Shown in pieces: positions 29,380-32,312 of a stretch of 32,312 nt of DNA (the first letter of the stretch is position 1; the number at the start of each line of letters is the position of its first letter). A program made the translations under genes and the position numbers. The notes beneath the pieces are model-generated. The model was not told the origin of the DNA and made no database searches. It saw only the letters and a program-made list of their open reading frames with translations. Origin of the DNA: Thermoguttaceae bacterium (lineage in GTDB: Bacteria > Planctomycetota > Planctomycetia > Pirellulales > Thermoguttaceae). The stretch is from NCBI GenBank assembly GCA_017447745.1, contig JAFSMW010000081.1, positions 1 through 32,312 of the forward strand, in the 5' to 3' direction.

Positions 29380-31089
29380 ATGAGTAGTAAAAGATTTAAG
29401 ATTGTCTTATTGTGTTTGGCGTTTATTGCGTTTTTGTCGCCGGCGAGTTTGTCGTCAGCGCAGGAACCGCAGTTTCGCCGTCTTTCCGTTGAGGAATACC
29501 GCGACAAAATGAAGGGCGGCTGGATCGGTCAGATTGTCGGCGTGTCGTGGGGCGCGCCGACCGAGTTCCGGTATCGAGACAAGACGATTCCTGCGGTAAT
29601 GGTTCCGAAATGGAAGCCGGAGATGATCAATCACGCCTTTGGTCAGGACGACCTTTACGTCGAAATGACGTTTTTGCGGACGCTGGAACTGTACGGCTTG
29701 GACTGCTCGATTCGTCAGGCGGGAATCGACTTCGCCAATACAAAGTATCAGCTCTGGTGCGCCAACAATTCGGGCAGAACCAATCTCCGCGCCGGTATCG
29801 CCCCGCCTGACAGCGGTCATCCGCAGTTTAACAATTGCCCAAACGACATCGATTATCAAATCGAGTCGGACTTCTCCGGCTTGATTTCGCCCGGCATGCC
29901 TCAAAGCGTTATCGCGCTGGGCGACAAGTTCGGGCGGCTGATGAACTATTCCGACGGCGTCTATGCCGGCATGTTTATGGGCGGAATGTATGCCGAGGCG
30001 TTCTTTACTCAGGACGTCCAGCAGATTATCGCCGCCGGACTGGCGTGCATTCCTCCCGACTGCCAGTATGCCGAGATGGTTCGCGACGTTGTTACATGGC
30101 ATAAAGAGAACCCGATGAACTGGACGTCGTGCTGGGAGAAATGTCTGGAGAAGTACCGGAAAAACCCGGAGTATCAGAAATGCTCCAACGGCGGAATCGA
30201 CTGCAAGATTAACGGCGCGTACGTGCTCATTGGGCTGCTCTACGGGAACGGCGATGTCGAAAAGACGACGGTAATTTCAATGCGCTGCGGTCAGGATTCA
30301 GACTGCAACCCGTCCAGCGCCGCCGGCGTTTTGTGTACGACAATCGGGTTTTCCAAACTCCCGTCACAGTACAATACCGGCTTGGACGAAACCCAGGCGT
30401 TCTCGCATACGTCGTACAACTTCCCCGCCCTGCTGGACGTCTGCGAGAAGCTGGCGCGTCAGGTCGTCGTTGCTCAGGGCGGACGCATGGAAACGTTCAA
30501 CGGCGTTGAGTATTTCGTCATTCCAGTGAAGAAACCCCAGCCGCCGAAGCTGGAACTCTCGTGGGAACCCGCGCCAATCTCCAACAGCCGATTTACCGAC
30601 GAGGAAATGGCGCTAATCGATTCGCCCGTCATTGCGCTGAACAACATTCAAAAGGGCGTCGACAGGCTCTTCCCCGGCTGGAAGATTTATCAATGCGGTC
30701 CGGATATGAACCCAGGCTTGAAGGAGTGGCACGGGAAGAACCCCGTCCTGATGACTCATCCGCTCAACCGAACGACGCCGTGCCTTTTGTCACGACGGGT
30801 AGACTTGCCCGCCGGACAGAAATCGACGCTCAAGCTGTGCGTCGGCTTCCATGACGATTTCGACTGGAAACTCGTCGTTCGCGTTAACGGTTCCGTTCAG
30901 TACGAAACCCTCGTCGGGAAAGGCTCGCCGTATGACAAACCGTGGAACGATATTTCTATTGACTTGTCGCAGTTCGCCGGACAGACGATTGACCTGACTC
31001 TGGAAAACGTCCCGGACGATTGGGCGTACGAAGCCGCGTACTGGTCGGAAATTAAAATTGTAACTGAAGACGATAAGTCTGAAAAATAA
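29380..31089 (+). CDS. Secreted ADP-ribosylglycohydrolase homologue with C-terminal beta-domain
   Basis: This 569-residue protein starts with a signal peptide (RFKIVLLCLAFIAFLSPASLSSAQ). Residues about 36-375 show the ADP-ribosylglycohydrolase pattern: MKGGWIGQIVGVSWGAPTEF, GQDDLYVEM with Asp90/Asp91 in place of TDDT, and RCGQDSDCNPSSAAG with Asp306/Asp308. The metal aspartates are kept, though the threonine before the first pair is glutamine. A C-terminal region of about 150 residues (LKLCVGFHDDFDWKLVVRVNG...) looks like a sugar-binding beta-sandwich. Being exported, it cannot act on cytosolic ADP-ribosylated proteins, so the substrate is probably a free riboside, NAD derivative or glycan. 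No Shine-Dalgarno is visible. It lies between GH32 and a nucleoside hydrolase. Confidence 0.85.
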   Translation: MSSKRFKIVLLCLAFIAFLSPASLSSAQEPQFRRLSVEEYRDKMKGGWIGQIVGVSWGAPTEFRYRDKTIPAVMVPKWKPEMINHAFGQDDLYVEMTFLRTLELYGLDCSIRQAGIDFANTKYQLWCANNSGRTNLRAGIAPPDSGHPQFNNCPNDIDYQIESDFSGLISPGMPQSVIALGDKFGRLMNYSDGVYAGMFMGGMYAEAFFTQDVQQIIAAGLACIPPDCQYAEMVRDVVTWHKENPMNWTSCWEKCLEKYRKNPEYQKCSNGGIDCKINGAYVLIGLLYGNGDVEKTTVISMRCGQDSDCNPSSAAGVLCTTIGFSKLPSQYNTGLDETQAFSHTSYNFPALLDVCEKLARQVVVAQGGRMETFNGVEYFVIPVKKPQPPKLELSWEPAPISNSRFTDEEMALIDSPVIALNNIQKGVDRLFPGWKIYQCGPDMNPGLKEWHGKNPVLMTHPLNRTTPCLLSRRVDLPAGQKSTLKLCVGFHDDFDWKLVVRVNGSVQYETLVGKGSPYDKPWNDISIDLSQFAGQTIDLTLENVPDDWAYEAAYWSEIKIVTEDDKSEK

Positions 31090-31111
31090 TATTATTTTAA
31101 GTGATAAATGC

Positions 31112-31131
31112 CGAGAGGTTTAATCCTCTCG
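31112..31131 (+). terminator. Hairpin after the secreted ADP-ribosylglycohydrolase homologue
   Basis: CGAGAGG (31112-31118) pairs with CCTCTCG (31125-31131) over six bases, 22 bases past the stop. No T-tract follows, and its 3' arm runs into a heptamer array. Partial termination or mRNA end processing is possible. Confidence 0.35.
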
Positions 31132-31148
31132 CAACTCGTAACTCGCAA
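31128..31148 (-). repeat. Heptamer array (CTCGCAA x3)
   Basis: Units CTCGCAA, CTCGTAA, CTCGCAA. This is the reverse complement of the GTTGCGA-type array at 29324-29351, so the gene between them is bracketed by inverted copies. Confidence 0.8.
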
Positions 31149-31168
31149 CTATTTAGAAAGGAGTTTTT

Positions 31169-32212
31169 ATGAAACGATTATTTGTTACATTCGTTGCCGT
31201 CATGGCGATTCTGCCTTACGTGAAGGCGGAAGACCTCATTTCCGTTCGCGATTCTGCCGACGCCCCGGTCAAACTGATTTACGACACCGACATGGGCAAC
31301 GACGCCGACGACGCCCTCGCGCTGGCGATTATTCACAACATGGTCAACCGCGGTCAGATTGAGTTCGTCGGGCTGACGATTACTAAAAGCAATATCAACG
31401 CCGCCAGATACTGCAAGGCGTTTAATATTCAGTACGGACATCCGGACGTCCCGATTGGGCTGGTTAAAGACGGCGCGACGCCCGACGACGGTCGGTACGT
31501 GAAAAACGTCATTGAGATGAAAAACGAAGACGGCTCTGCCAAGTTCCCCGTCCCTGCGGACTGGGAGCCGGAAGACTCGGTCGTTCTGCTGAGAAAGCTG
31601 CTCGCCGCGGCGGAAGACAACTCTATCGTGATCGCTCAGGTCGGGTTCTCCACCAACCTGGCGCGTCTGATGGAAACGCCTGCCGACGACATCTCCCCTC
31701 TGACCGGTATGGAACTGGCGGAAAAGAAAGTCCGTCTGGTTTGCGCGATGGCTGGCGCGTTTGCGTTCAATACGAACAAATACGAAAACCATCGGGAATA
31801 CAACGTTGTTAACGACATCCCCGCCGCTATGAAGGTCTTTCAGGAATGGCCCGGCGAAATTGTCGTCAGCGGCTTTGAAGTTGGCATAGACATTTACTTC
31901 CCCGGCGACGCCCTCAACGCTGACTTGCGGACAAAGGACTCCATTCTCCGGGAATCCTACCGCTTCTATCGCGGCGGCCTGGACGGGAAACGTCAGTCGA
32001 CGTGGGACTTGACCTGTATTCTCTTCCCCGGCAGACCGGAATCGTGGCGAAACTATTTCACGCTTTCGCCGCGCGGGAAGATCACGGTCATGAACGACGG
32101 TCGATTCGTCTTTTCGGAAATGGCAGACGGCAACCGCCGCGCGTTCATCTGCTCGCCAGAACAGAAATCCAACATCCGCGAAGCGTTCATCAACCTCTGC
32201 ACGGAACTGTAA
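31169..32212 (+). CDS. Secreted inosine-uridine-type nucleoside hydrolase
   Basis: This 347-residue protein has a short signal peptide (MKRLFVTFVAVMAILPYVKA). The calcium-binding aspartate cluster near the N-terminus is DTDMGNDADDALAL (Asp39, Asp41, Asp45, Asp47/48), a variant of the usual DTDxGxDDAxAL. REYNVVNDIPAAMKVF matches the conserved E-x-N-x-x-x-D segment. STWDLTCILF stands where most members have a histidine-aspartate pair, so the catalytic histidine is replaced by Trp, as in many exported members. The family cleaves the ribose-base bond of nucleosides. AAGGAG lies about 6 bases before the ATG. Following a secreted ADP-ribosylglycohydrolase homologue, it suggests extracellular riboside use. 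Substrate is unproven. Confidence 0.9.
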   Translation: MKRLFVTFVAVMAILPYVKAEDLISVRDSADAPVKLIYDTDMGNDADDALALAIIHNMVNRGQIEFVGLTITKSNINAARYCKAFNIQYGHPDVPIGLVKDGATPDDGRYVKNVIEMKNEDGSAKFPVPADWEPEDSVVLLRKLLAAAEDNSIVIAQVGFSTNLARLMETPADDISPLTGMELAEKKVRLVCAMAGAFAFNTNKYENHREYNVVNDIPAAMKVFQEWPGEIVVSGFEVGIDIYFPGDALNADLRTKDSILRESYRFYRGGLDGKRQSTWDLTCILFPGRPESWRNYFTLSPRGKITVMNDGRFVFSEMADGNRRAFICSPEQKSNIREAFINLCTEL

Positions 32213-32217
32213 ACAGA

Positions 32218-32312
32218 GGGCGCGTTCAAAATTGGGTGCACGATGGAACGTAGAAAATGTCCAAAACCATTTATTGTAGCCCCCAGATTTATCTGGGGGA
32301 TTAAAAAGAGGC
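32218..32312 (+). repeat. Dispersed palindrome-cassette element, copy D (left part only)
   Basis: The left terminal repeat (GGGCGCGTTCAAAATTGGGT..., 32218-32241) and the CCCCCAGATTTATCTGGGGG palindrome at 32280-32299 match copies B and C. The distance between them is shorter than in B and C and the CCCACGTCT palindrome is absent, so this copy carries an internal deletion or diverged early. The window ends inside it. It begins six bases after the nucleoside hydrolase stop. Confidence 0.75.

Overview
The window looks like a piece of a bacterial chromosome, most probably from a Planctomycetota member of the polysaccharide-degrading, gut or wetland type. This is inferred from the gene families and is not proven. 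The pointers are many secreted sugar-active enzymes, two ADP-ribosylglycohydrolase homologues (one secreted), a secreted nucleoside hydrolase with a DTDMGNDADD metal motif, Shine-Dalgarno sites that are often missing, and repeat-filled intergenic spaces. No rRNA, tRNA, CRISPR array, integrase or transposase gene is visible. The window starts inside a gene and ends inside a repeat.

Layout. 1-5 kb: the 3' end of a 2-Cys peroxiredoxin, an exported ankyrin-repeat protein, an orphan FecCD-type permease, a small membrane protein and a parallel beta-helix protein. 5.3-6.4 kb: a zinc-ribbon membrane protein. 6.6-12.2 kb, all on the minus strand: a secreted SGNH/SASA esterase, a small 2[4Fe-4S] ferredoxin overlapping a Fe-S membrane protein by ATGA, a chloramphenicol-acetyltransferase-like enzyme, and serA. 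12.8-21 kb, minus strand: a membrane-anchored hypothetical, an unusual secreted GATase1-like/NlpC-P60-like fusion, a GH127 beta-L-arabinofuranosidase with a discoidin-like tail, a clan-A-like glycosidase and a sialidase-like propeller. 21.2-25.5 kb, minus strand: a P1B metal ATPase, its CsoR-type repressor with a near-perfect promoter and matched operators, and an M48 membrane peptidase. 26.2-32.2 kb, plus strand: ADP-ribosylglycohydrolase, GH32 fructanase, a secreted ADP-ribosylglycohydrolase homologue and a secreted nucleoside hydrolase.

How the genes work together. The secreted enzymes (esterase, GH127, clan-A-like enzyme, propeller, GH32) suit stepwise breakdown of decorated plant or microbial glycans. 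The last four genes may join fructan use with ribosyl or nucleoside salvage. CsoR and the P1B ATPase form a metal-efflux module, most likely for Cu(I). serA is housekeeping serine synthesis.

Non-coding DNA is the most distinctive part. (1) A dispersed element of about 408 bp has imperfect terminal inverted repeats and a fixed series of short palindromes; there are two full copies, one inverted decayed copy and one cut off by the window end. Two copies run into genes and supply their last codons and stop. (2) Nine tandem arrays with an exact 7-bp period, of differing sequence, sit against gene boundaries; three contain the stop codon of the gene and one abuts a start codon. (3) There are further 8-9-bp-period repeats and a 69-bp direct repeat.
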